DNA of 19,072 nucleotides from an uncultured Oscillibacter sp. GTDB lineage: Bacteria > Bacillota_A > Clostridia > Oscillospirales > Oscillospiraceae. The stretch is taken from the NCBI GenBank assembly GCA_951800675.1, contig CATOKC010000061.1, positions 1 through 19,072 of the forward strand, read 5' to 3'. Positions within the stretch are counted from its first letter, which is position 1; every line of letters starts with the position of its first letter. Below are positions 1 through 6,878 of this stretch, one piece after another. A model generated the notes under the pieces. The model worked only from the letters and a program-made list of their open reading frames with translations. It did no database searches and was not told the origin of the DNA. A program made the translations under genes and the position numbers.

Positions 1-47
1 GTAACATACCTATCACCTTCTGATAACATTCTACACCTTTAGTCAAT

Positions 48-637
48 TCACTGTTGCTTTATTGGATTGCTATAATCACTAACAAAAACATTTAAAATCC
101 AAGCTCTCGCAGCAATGTGAGAGATAAGTCGAGGCGGAAGGGAGCAAATGGTAAGGCAGAGACGATCCACAACCTTATTCAAGGAAGTAAAGACCTCATT
201 TTTATAGCCCAATTTAGGGAATTGGGTGGACAATTCCCTAAAGAACAGATTCATACACACCGTATTACAATAGGGCATGATCAGGAAGCACGATTCACCA
301 GTCAGAGGCTCCACTGCTCCATAGGCATATCGGTACTCCCGTATATGATGACAAGGCACACTGGAACGGGTTCCTTTTTCACACCAGCAGTATTTGGGCT
401 TGTTGATCCTTCCGAAACCAGCTTCATCTTGGAACATCAGACGCACGTTTCCCCTATCTCCTCTGCGATTGTGGATTTCCGTCTGCAATTTCTTCACTTT
501 TTCTTTAATTTTTTTGAGGTCTCCATGACCTCCTCGCTGGCTTTTTTCGGATGTTTGCTCCGCGGCATCACTTTCCTCCAGCCGTGCCGACGCAGCACAT
601 AGTAAATCTGGCCGCCGCTATGATCTGCCTGTCCGCT
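48..637 (-). pseudogene. IS630-family transposase remnant (frameshifted, internally deleted)
   Basis: This is a decayed DDE transposase of the IS630 family. The upstream frame (637 to 494) encodes the central stretch IYYVLRRHGWRKVMPRSKHP. The second frame (GTG at 497, stop at 48) encodes FQDEAGFGR, which carries the first catalytic Asp, then a region ending ELSTQFPK. It then jumps directly to LGYKNEVFTSLNKVVDRLC, which belongs to the C-terminus. The block that normally carries the second Asp (a CDGAGWH-like motif) and the Glu (PPYxPExNPxEQ) is missing, so the product cannot be an active transposase. The two frames are offset by -1 and overlap at a run of seven A (515-509 on the minus strand). 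The N-terminal helix-turn-helix half is absent upstream of 637. No convincing terminal inverted repeats were found. Base composition is clearly lower in GC than in the genes after 1055. Family assignment is from recalled motifs. Confidence 0.85.
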
Positions 638-724
638 TCACTATATCGGTATATTTTTTCACCTTGCTTCAGTATACCTTTTCTTGTCGTGCTTTTAAAG
701 TGTTTTACGCGTAGTTAGTATTAT

Positions 725-922
725 TTATTGACGATACCATCTACGCTGTGCTTTACCTTGTAGGACGGCTTCCCCGTCAATGATGAAATTTTCGTCCTCG
801 CCCATGAGGTAGCCGTACATGGGCTTGCTTGTGACGGGCTTCCCGCTCATGCCTTTTGACCTCTTGACTGCCTTGATTTTCTTGCTCGTATCCCTCACCA
901 GCCATTCGTTAAAAATGTTCCT
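725..922 (-). pseudogene. Large serine recombinase fragment
   Basis: A reading frame on the minus strand from about 922 to the stop at 725-727 encodes RNIFNEWLVRDTSKKIKAVK, followed by SKGMSGKPVTSKPMYGYLMG and EDENFIIDGEAV. This matches the region just after the catalytic domain of large serine recombinases (TndX/TnpX type) that excise integrative and conjugative elements. Similarity stops after GEAV, and the last dozen residues before the stop look unrelated. Upstream (923-1010) the frame stays open but shows nothing recognisable. The resolvase domain with the catalytic Ser and the long C-terminal DNA-binding region are both missing, so this is a scar. It lies just beyond the terminator of the glucosidase operon, next to the transposase remnant. 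This suggests an integrative element once occupied the site (inference). Confidence 0.7.
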
Positions 923-1011
923 TGTTTCCTCTTCCGCCGCGAATCCAGCTCTTTTTGCGGCTTTGCTTGAAAAGAGTGAAATTGGCAGGAACCGCTGGCC
1001 GTCCGACCCAC

Positions 1012-1053
1012 AAAAGCTCTCCCGCCAGGACTGCGGTCCCGGCGGACGCTTTT
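1012..1053 (-). terminator. Intrinsic terminator after the HAD gene
   Basis: A 10-bp stem (1022-1031 with 1036-1045, one G-U pair, loop 1032-1035) is flanked by an outer AAAAGC/GCTTTT pairing. On the minus strand it lies directly after the HAD stop codon and ends in GCTTTT. It could work in both directions. Confidence 0.7.
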
Positions 1054-1054
1054 G

Positions 1055-1672
1055 TCAAAGCTCCACCGGCACACCGGCGGCGTTCAGAACCCGGCGGAGG
1101 CGGGGCAGGTCCCCGTCGAAAATCGCGCCGTCCATGCCCACAAACCAGGCTCCCTCGATGTTGATGTTCAGATCGTCAATGAAGAAGCACTCCTCCGCTC
1201 GAAGTCCATATTCCCGGAGCAGAGTCCCGTAAATCTCCGGCTGGGGCTTCAAAAGTTTCCAGTCGGCGGAGACGATTCTACCGTCAAAGCTCTCGCTGCC
1301 CGGAATACGGTCAAAATACCGGGGCAGGTCCTCCTTGGCGTTGGACAGCAGGTAAATGCCATATCCTAGCCCCTTCAGCTCCCGCACCAAGTCCGCCATG
1401 CCTTCCACAGGCAGCAGCCAGCGCCGCCACCAGTCCAGGGTCAGCTCCCGAGCGGAAGCGTGGAGCCCCGCCGGCAGGCGGCGGCAGATGGCGGCCAGCC
1501 CATCCTCAAAGGAGAGGGTTCCCCGGTCCATCTGAATCCACTCCACAGAGCCGAACACCTCCCGCAAAAGCAGGGCCCGGTCCTCCTCCGGGACGCCCAG
1601 GGCCTCCACGAATAGATTGGGCTTCCATTGAATCAGCACGTTGCCCATATCAAAGACAAGATTGCGAATCAT
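1055..1672 (-). CDS. HAD-superfamily hydrolase (YihX-like sugar-phosphate phosphatase)
   Basis: A predicted cytoplasmic HAD subfamily IA phosphatase of 205 residues, a normal length. Motif I is FDMGNVLI, with nucleophile Asp8. The position two residues on is Gly rather than Asp, as in the YihX branch (recalled). Motif II is LLSNAKE, the motif III Lys is in DWKLLKPQPE, and motif IV is FFIDDLN. The start is the ATG at 1672-1670, which overlaps the TGA of the upstream alpha-glucosidase (ATGA). An open frame extends further upstream but encodes low-quality Arg/Gly-rich sequence. Coupling to a glucosidase, and YihX being an alpha-glucose-1-phosphate phosphatase, suggest a sugar phosphate substrate (inference). 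Other HAD-IA substrates cannot be excluded. An intrinsic terminator follows. Confidence 0.88.
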   Translation of the reverse strand: MIRNLVFDMGNVLIQWKPNLFVEALGVPEEDRALLLREVFGSVEWIQMDRGTLSFEDGLAAICRRLPAGLHASARELTLDWWRRWLLPVEGMADLVRELKGLGYGIYLLSNAKEDLPRYFDRIPGSESFDGRIVSADWKLLKPQPEIYGTLLREYGLRAEECFFIDDLNINIEGAWFVGMDGAIFDGDLPRLRRVLNAAGVPVEL

Positions 1673-3375
1673 AGCTCCTCCTCTTCTCCGGCCCCACAGC
1701 CCAGGACCACAACTTGATAGGTATGCAGCCAAAGGCGACCCTCCCGGCTCTCCAGTCCGTCACTGTTGTTCAGCAGCACCCGGAAGGGCTCTTCAAAGGG
1801 AACGGAAACCGTTCCCCGGCCATAGTGGCAAAGGACTAAAATTCGCTTCCCAGACGCTGCCCCGGTCCGCCAGTAGGCAAAAATCTCCGACTCCTCCTGA
1901 AACGCGGGCCGAAAGCCGCCATAAACCAGCGTATCCTCCCACTCCGGGTCCTTACGCAGGTCCAGTAGGCGCTTGTACCACCCCCGGACGGACCGCTCCG
2001 AGGCGGCGTCGGCCTCCGCGTTCAGCTCCCGGTAGTTGGGATTCACCGGAAACCAGGGCGTGCCGCTGGTGAACCCGGCGTGCTCGCCGCCGGTCCACTG
2101 CATAGGAGTCCGGGCGTTGTCCCGGCTGTGGCGGCGGCAGGCTGCCATGGCCTCCTCCTCCGTCCGCCCGGCGGCCCGGGCCGCCCGGTACTGATCCCGG
2201 GTGCTTAGGTCCTCAAAGTCCTCCACCGTGCGGAAATCCCCATTCCGCATGCCGATTTCCTGGCCCTGATAGAGGAAGGGGATGCCCCGCAGCAGCACGG
2301 ACAGGGTCGCCAGGGCGGTGATTCCCTCATAGCCGTCGTCCCCCTCCGGCAGGAAGAAGCTGGGGCTCCGGGGCTGGTCGTGGTTTTCCAGAATATTGGC
2401 CAGAAACACGGAGTTCCCGGCATTTTTCTGGGACTGGAACACCGCGTCCCGCCAGACCCGGAAATCGAAGGGCTTGTATTGATACCAATAGGCTCCGCTG
2501 TGGTCCGCCACGCAGTGCCCAAAGTCGAAGAGGGTGGAAAAATAGCCCTCCGGCCCGCCGAACTCCGTCACCCGCTCCGAGGCGATGCTGAATACCTCGC
2601 CTACGGTGAAGGCGTTGTGGGGGAGGAAGCACTCTTGTTTCAGCTGGTTCAAAAATTCCCCAATCTCCGCCGTCTGGGGCAGCATTTTGGACACGGCGCA
2701 GGTGCCGTCGGGGCTGTCGGCGGGACCGTCCCGGAAGCTCAGGTCCTTTTTCAAATTGATGATGGCGTCCAGCCGGAAGCCGGAAACGCCCTTATCCAGC
2801 CACCAGTTCACCATGTCGCAGATCTCCCGTCGTACCTCCGGGTTCTCCCAGTTCAGGTCCGGCTGCTCCTTGGCGAAGGTGTGGAAATAGTAAAGGTCCG
2901 AGCCGGGCAGGCGGTCCCAGCAGCTTCCGCCGAACTCCGCCCGCCAGTTGTTGGGCGGACCGCCGTTCCGTCCGGGCTTTATGTAAAAGTACTGCCCGTA
3001 CTTTCCTCCCGGGTCCCGGATGGCCTCCTGAAACCAGCGGTGCTGGTCGGAGCAGTGGCTGACCACCAGGTCCATCACCAGGTGCATCTTCCGGCGCTTC
3101 AGTTCCCGAATCAGGGCGTCCATGTCCTCCATGGTCCCGAAACAGGGGTCGACGCCGTAATAGTCGGAGATGTCATAGCCCTGGTCCACCATGGGAGAGG
3201 GATAGACCGGGGAGAGCCAGAGAATATCCACTCCCAGGTCCTTGAGGTAATCCAGCTTGGAGAGGACGCCGGGCAAATCTCCAATCCCGTCTCCGTTGCC
3301 GTCCAGAAAGCTCTTGGGGTAGATTTGATACGCGATTTTATTCTTCCACCAGGAAGAAGAGGATTTCATAAACAT
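1669..3375 (-). CDS. GH13 alpha-glucosidase (oligo-1,6-glucosidase / maltase-like)
   Basis: A cytoplasmic exo-acting glycoside hydrolase of family 13, subfamily 31-like, 568 residues, full length. It starts WWKNKIAYQIYPKSF and has the usual GDGIGDLPG region. The catalytic nucleophile is Asp203 (GFRLDAI), the acid/base is Glu260 (FTVGEVF), and the transition-state stabiliser is Asp333 (LENHDQPR). It has no signal peptide. The residue after the nucleophile is Ala. In this family Val there goes with alpha-1,6 and Ala or Thr with alpha-1,4 preference, so a maltase-like activity is suggested (inference). Conserved region I reads DLVVSHCSD, where Asn before His is usual. The start may be the second ATG (3369), because the AGGCGG motif is about nine bases from it and only about three from the ATG at 3375. 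The HAD gene follows with a 4-base overlap. Trehalose-6-phosphate hydrolase is a less likely alternative. Confidence 0.93.
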   Translation of the reverse strand: MFMKSSSSWWKNKIAYQIYPKSFLDGNGDGIGDLPGVLSKLDYLKDLGVDILWLSPVYPSPMVDQGYDISDYYGVDPCFGTMEDMDALIRELKRRKMHLVMDLVVSHCSDQHRWFQEAIRDPGGKYGQYFYIKPGRNGGPPNNWRAEFGGSCWDRLPGSDLYYFHTFAKEQPDLNWENPEVRREICDMVNWWLDKGVSGFRLDAIINLKKDLSFRDGPADSPDGTCAVSKMLPQTAEIGEFLNQLKQECFLPHNAFTVGEVFSIASERVTEFGGPEGYFSTLFDFGHCVADHSGAYWYQYKPFDFRVWRDAVFQSQKNAGNSVFLANILENHDQPRSPSFFLPEGDDGYEGITALATLSVLLRGIPFLYQGQEIGMRNGDFRTVEDFEDLSTRDQYRAARAAGRTEEEAMAACRRHSRDNARTPMQWTGGEHAGFTSGTPWFPVNPNYRELNAEADAASERSVRGWYKRLLDLRKDPEWEDTLVYGGFRPAFQEESEIFAYWRTGAASGKRILVLCHYGRGTVSVPFEEPFRVLLNNSDGLESREGRLWLHTYQVVVLGCGAGEEEEL

Positions 3376-3393
3376 GCACCGCCTGTCGGTAAA

Positions 3394-3424
3394 CCGCGCC
3401 TGGAGGTCCAGCCCCCAGGCGCGG
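3394..3424 (-). terminator. Hairpin between the Sel1 gene and the glucosidase
   Basis: A perfect 10-bp stem CCGCGCCTGG / CCAGGCGCGG has an 11-base loop. On the minus strand it begins five bases after the Sel1 stop codon and is followed by only three T. It ends about 18 bases before the glucosidase start, leaving no room for a separate promoter. It may therefore be a leaky terminator or attenuator. Confidence 0.6.
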
Positions 3425-3429
3425 CTTTC

Positions 3430-5844
3430 TTATTTCTTTCCGCCGAAAAGGCTTTTGAGGAAGCCGCCTTTTTCCGGCTTTCTCTCCTTCTTCTCCGGCG
3501 ATTTTCCCGTCGGGGTCTTTGCCGCCTCCGGCTTCGGGGGATTCTTCAACCGTTCCAGAGCCTCCACAGCGTGTTTGTAGTCCTGCTGGGCGGAAGCCTC
3601 GTACAGCTCCCGGGCCCGCTCCACGCTGGCGGCCACGCCCTTGCCGTGCTCATAGCACCAGCCCAGGAGATACTGCCCCCGAGCCTGCCCCCGCTCCGCC
3701 GCCTGGCGGTAATAGGTCACAGCGGTCTCCCAGCTTTGCTCCACACCCTCGCCGGTCTCATAGAGATAGCCCAGGTTGCAGGCTCCGGTGGCGTCCCCGC
3801 CCTCGGCGGCCCGGCGATACCATTCTGCGGCGGCGGAGATATCCGACGCCACGCCCTGGCCCGACTCGCAGCAGTAGCCGTAGCAGCACATGGCCCGAGG
3901 ATAGCCCGCTTCCGCCGACAGCTTGTAAAGCCGCGCGGCTTCCCCGTAGTTCTGCTCCACACCCCGGCCCGTCTCGTACATATAGCCCAGGTTGCACCGG
4001 CCCGCCGGGTCGCCCCGCTCCGCCGCCTGGCGGTAGCAGTCCACGGCCCGCTCCAGGTTCAGCTCCACGCCCTCGCCAAATTCATAACACACGCCCAGGT
4101 CGCACAGCGCCCGGGAATAGCCCGCGTTGGCCGCCCGCTCAAACCATTTCGCGGCCTCGGCATGGTTCTGCTCCACGCCCTTGCCGTACCGGCAGCATAG
4201 CCCCATGCAGTACATGCCCCGGCCCTCGCCCTGTCCGGCGGCCTTGCGGTACCAATGGACGGCCCGGGTCAGGTTCTTCTCCACACCGTTTCCCGTCTCA
4301 TAGCACCAGGCCAGGTTGCACATGGCCCGGGGGAAGCCCTGCTGGGCGGCGGCGGAGTACCACTTCACCGCCTCCTCCCAGCTTTGCTCCACACCCCGGC
4401 CGGACTCGTACATGAAGCCCAGATTGCACTGGCCCGGGGCGTTGCCCATCTCCGCGGCCTTGCGGTAGAGCTCCACCGCCTTCTCAAAGCTCTGGGGCAC
4501 GCCCTCGCCCCGCTCGTAGCATACGCCTAAGTCGCAGGTGGCGGGAGCGGAACCGGCGTCGGCGGCCTTTTGATACCACTGGGCGGCCAGGTTCACGTCC
4601 TGGGCCACGCCGACGCCATAGTCATAGGCCCGGGCCACGCTGAACAAGCCCCGGGGATCCCCCTGCTCCGCCGCCTTTCGATACCAGAGGAAGGACTCCT
4701 CCAGGTTCTTCTCCACGCCCTCGCCGTGCTCATAGCACCAAGCCAGATTGCACATGCCCCGGGACAGCCCGCCCTCGGCGGCTTTGCGGTACCACTCCAC
4801 CGCGCTTTCCCAGCTCTGCTCCACGCCCTCGCCGGACTCGTACAAAAAGCCCAGGCAGCACGCGCCGTCCTCGTCTCCCTGCTCGGCAGCCTTGCGGTAC
4901 CAATCCGCCGCCGCCGCCTTGTCCGCGGGCACGCCCCGGCCCCGCTCATAGCAGAGCCCCAGGCACAGCTGGCCCCGGGGATACTCCTGGTCCGCTGCCT
5001 CCCGGTAGAGCCGGACGGCCTCGGTGAAATCCCGCTTCACCCCCTCGCCATGCTCATAGCACCACGCCAGGTTGCACAGCGCCCGGGGATAGCCCTTTTC
5101 CGCCGCCTTCCGATACCACTCCACGGCGGTCTCCCAGTTCTGCTCCACGCCCCGGCCGGACTCGTACATGAAGCCCAGACAGCACATGCCGGGGGCGTTG
5201 CCCTGCTCGGCGGCGGCGGAGTACCACTTCACCGCCTGCTCCAGGTCCTCCTCCACGCCCGCGCCAAACTCCAGGCACCGGCCCAGCTCCGTCTGGGCGC
5301 CGGGATAGCCCAGCCATGCGGCGGACTGATACCACTTGGCGGCCTCCGCCTCGTCGGGCTCTACGCCGCTGCCCCGGCGGTATGCCTCGCCCAACAGGAA
5401 CTGGGCCCGGGGGAAGCCCTGCTCCGCTCCCTTCTGGAAGCATTTCAGGGCCTTGTCATAGTCCGTCTCCACGCCGATACCGTATGTATAGCAATAGCCC
5501 AGGTTCGTCAGGGCCGGCATGTACTCCTGCTCCGCCGCTTGGGCATAGAGCATCACGGCCTGCTTGGGGTCCGCCGGGACGCCGATGCCCGCCTCCAGGC
5601 ACCAGCCCAGATTCGTCAGGCCCAGGGGATCGTTCAGCGCCGCCGCCCGCTGATAGGCGGCCAGGGCGTCGGTCTCCCGCTTCTCGTCCACGGCCTGGTT
5701 CCCCAGGTTTACCCAATCGGAGGCGGTCATCTCCTCCTCCGTCAGGGCGGTGAAAAAGGTCCCCCCGCAGCGGGGGCAGATGTCCGGCTCCTCCTCGGCC
5801 ACAAAGCCGCAGTCCGGGTTTTCACAGCGGTAAAAATCCATCAT
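3430..5844 (-). CDS. Sel1-like repeat protein with N-terminal zinc ribbon
   Basis: A large soluble alpha-helical solenoid of about 804 residues. Residue numbers here count from the upstream ATG at 5856. An N-terminal zinc-ribbon-like module has Cys11-x4-Cys16 and Cys27-x2-Cys30. A linker follows, then 19 tandem Sel1-like repeats of exactly 36 residues (about 78-761), each with a GxGV turn and an AAxWYxxAAxxG helix. Many repeats carry the Cys pair of CNLxxCYE. The C-terminus is Lys/Pro-rich and ends GGFLKSLFGGKK. There is no signal peptide or membrane segment. Sel1 repeats mediate protein-protein contacts, and the partner is unknown. An ATG at 5856 overlaps the ttcA stop as TGATG, but a perfect GGAGG lies between it and the next two ATGs. 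Starts at 5844 or 5841 (spacing 5 or 8) are therefore preferred. It is translationally coupled to ttcA, and any joint role is conjecture. Confidence 0.9.
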   Translation of the reverse strand: MMDFYRCENPDCGFVAEEEPDICPRCGGTFFTALTEEEMTASDWVNLGNQAVDEKRETDALAAYQRAAALNDPLGLTNLGWCLEAGIGVPADPKQAVMLYAQAAEQEYMPALTNLGYCYTYGIGVETDYDKALKCFQKGAEQGFPRAQFLLGEAYRRGSGVEPDEAEAAKWYQSAAWLGYPGAQTELGRCLEFGAGVEEDLEQAVKWYSAAAEQGNAPGMCCLGFMYESGRGVEQNWETAVEWYRKAAEKGYPRALCNLAWCYEHGEGVKRDFTEAVRLYREAADQEYPRGQLCLGLCYERGRGVPADKAAAADWYRKAAEQGDEDGACCLGFLYESGEGVEQSWESAVEWYRKAAEGGLSRGMCNLAWCYEHGEGVEKNLEESFLWYRKAAEQGDPRGLFSVARAYDYGVGVAQDVNLAAQWYQKAADAGSAPATCDLGVCYERGEGVPQSFEKAVELYRKAAEMGNAPGQCNLGFMYESGRGVEQSWEEAVKWYSAAAQQGFPRAMCNLAWCYETGNGVEKNLTRAVHWYRKAAGQGEGRGMYCMGLCCRYGKGVEQNHAEAAKWFERAANAGYSRALCDLGVCYEFGEGVELNLERAVDCYRQAAERGDPAGRCNLGYMYETGRGVEQNYGEAARLYKLSAEAGYPRAMCCYGYCCESGQGVASDISAAAEWYRRAAEGGDATGACNLGYLYETGEGVEQSWETAVTYYRQAAERGQARGQYLLGWCYEHGKGVAASVERARELYEASAQQDYKHAVEALERLKNPPKPEAAKTPTGKSPEKKERKPEKGGFLKSLFGGKK
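3574..5625 (-). repeat. Nineteen in-frame 108-bp Sel1 repeat units
   Basis: The coding DNA shows a strict 108-base period across 19 units. A higher order is visible. Units 8-11 (about 4833-4402) and 12-15 (about 4401-3970) align as two four-repeat blocks, with matching unit types in the same order (ESGxGVEQSW, CNLAWCYExG, a divergent unit, CDLGVCYExGEGV). This points to segmental duplication. Confidence 0.85.
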
Positions 5845-5855
5845 TTCTTCCTCCA

Positions 5856-6728
5856 TCAGGTATTCGCTCCGCCGTCGAAAACCGGGGAGCCGTTGTATAG
5901 ATCGGTAAAGGTATGGGCCGCGCCCCGGTACTTGAAGCCGGGGAAGGTATCCAGCTGGACCCCATGGATGGCCCGGAAAATGCTTTTTTCAATGTTGGGG
6001 TTCGCCTTTTTCAGCTCCCGCAGGAGAAGCTTGATCTCCTGGCGCTTACTCTCCCCCACGCCGTCGCCGGAGGCGTCCCGGGCCTCGGTGAAGCGGCAGG
6101 CGCATTGGAGGAAGCGGAGCTCATTGTAATCCCGCCAGCGGACAATGGCGTCCTCGTGGACGCAGTACAGAGGGCGGATCAGCTCCATGCCGGGGAAATT
6201 TTTGCTGCGGAGCTTCGGGGGCATGGCCTGGAGCTGAGCGCCGTAAAATAGGCCCAGCAGCGTGGTCTCAATCACATCGGAGAAGTGGTGGCCCAGGGCG
6301 ATCTTGTTGCAGCTCAGCTCTTTTGCCTTGGCGTAGAGACAGCCCCGCCGCATCCGGGCGCAGAGGTAGCAGGGATTTTTGTCCACCTGGACCGTCACGT
6401 CGAAGATGTCGCTCCCGAACACGGTCAGGGGGATGCCCAGCCGCTCGGCGTTTTCCTCCAGCACACGGCGGTTGGCCGAACTGTAGCCCGGGTCCATGGC
6501 CAGAAAGGTCAGCTGAAAGGGCCGGTCCGTGTGCTTTTGCAGCTCCTGCATCAGCTTGGCCAGAACAAAGGAGTCCTTTCCGCCGGAGACGCAGACGGCG
6601 ATATGGTCCCCCGGGGAAACCAGCTCATACCGCTTTACGGCGGCGATGAAGGGATTCCACAGGGATTTTCGATAGGTTTTAATGAGACTGCGCTCGGCGG
6701 TCTCCCGAGAGGTAAGCTCACGGGACAT
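5856..6728 (-). CDS. ttcA: TtcA-family tRNA 2-thiocytidine synthetase-like protein
   Basis: A PP-loop ATPase of 290 residues of the TtcA/TtuA family, which thiolates tRNA; TtcA acts on cytidine 32. The PP-loop is SGGKDS at 48-53. The Cys pair NPCYLCARMRRG (Cys120, Cys123) matches the iron-sulfur or catalytic Cys motif of TtcA, and GHHFSDVIETTLL is the second family signature. A further Cys pair, Cys209 and Cys211 (QCACRF), may replace the third conserved Cys. The start is the ATG at 6728, with AGGAGA about eight bases upstream. The longer open frame to 6851 crosses a palindrome and shows no homology. The stop overlaps the Sel1 gene's first ATG. Assignment to cytidine 32 rather than another tRNA position rests on family resemblance. 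An 11-bp palindrome sits 30 bases upstream of the start. Confidence 0.85.
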   Translation of the reverse strand: MSRELTSRETAERSLIKTYRKSLWNPFIAAVKRYELVSPGDHIAVCVSGGKDSFVLAKLMQELQKHTDRPFQLTFLAMDPGYSSANRRVLEENAERLGIPLTVFGSDIFDVTVQVDKNPCYLCARMRRGCLYAKAKELSCNKIALGHHFSDVIETTLLGLFYGAQLQAMPPKLRSKNFPGMELIRPLYCVHEDAIVRWRDYNELRFLQCACRFTEARDASGDGVGESKRQEIKLLLRELKKANPNIEKSIFRAIHGVQLDTFPGFKYRGAAHTFTDLYNGSPVFDGGANT

Positions 6729-6757
6729 ATGTGATTCTCCTAGCCAAAATGGAATCG

Positions 6758-6786
6758 TTTTTGTGACGACATGCGCGTCACAAAAA
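6758..6786. promoter_or_regulatory. 11-bp perfect palindrome upstream of ttcA
   Basis: TTTTTGTGACG (6758-6768) and CGTCACAAAAA (6776-6786) are perfect inverted repeats separated by seven bases, 30 bases upstream of the ttcA start. The T run comes before the stem and the A run after it on both strands, which is wrong for an intrinsic terminator. An operator for a dimeric regulator is the better reading. I found no good sigma-A promoter beside it. Confidence 0.45.
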
Positions 6787-6848
6787 ATCCAATACTCCAG
6801 CCGCCTTGGGCGGCGCCACCCGTCCGCGGCCTGGTGGTGGGGGATTCT

Positions 6849-6873
6849 CAAGGGGGAGCCCGCTCCCCCCTTG
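6849..6873 (-). terminator. GC-rich hairpin after cls
   Basis: CAAGGGGGAGC pairs with GCTCCCCCCTTG, with one bulged C and a two-base loop, six bases after the cls stop. No T run follows, so its action as a terminator is uncertain. A second small hairpin, GCCGCC/GGCGGC, is at 6800-6814. Together with the 6758-6786 palindrome these are all that I see in the 150-base gap between cls and ttcA. Confidence 0.4.
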
Positions 6874-6878
6874 GCGTT

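Noticed and set aside
1..1010. A composite transposon made of the transposase and the recombinase
   Set aside because: Both are fragments of unrelated element types, with no shared terminal repeats or cargo seen.
3574..5625. Regular 108-bp repeats considered as CRISPR or satellite DNA
   Set aside because: The period is coding (36 residues), with no separate spacers and clear Sel1 motifs in every unit.
2380..6129. Long plus-strand open frames opposite the glucosidase, Sel1 and ttcA genes
   Set aside because: They are antisense shadows of GC-rich genes, with low-complexity Pro/Arg/Gly/Leu-rich translations, no homology and no ribosome binding sites.
6762..6782. TGTGA...TCACA considered as a CRP/FNR-type site
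   Set aside because: The half sites are 11 bases apart instead of 6, and the stem extends further out than such sites do.
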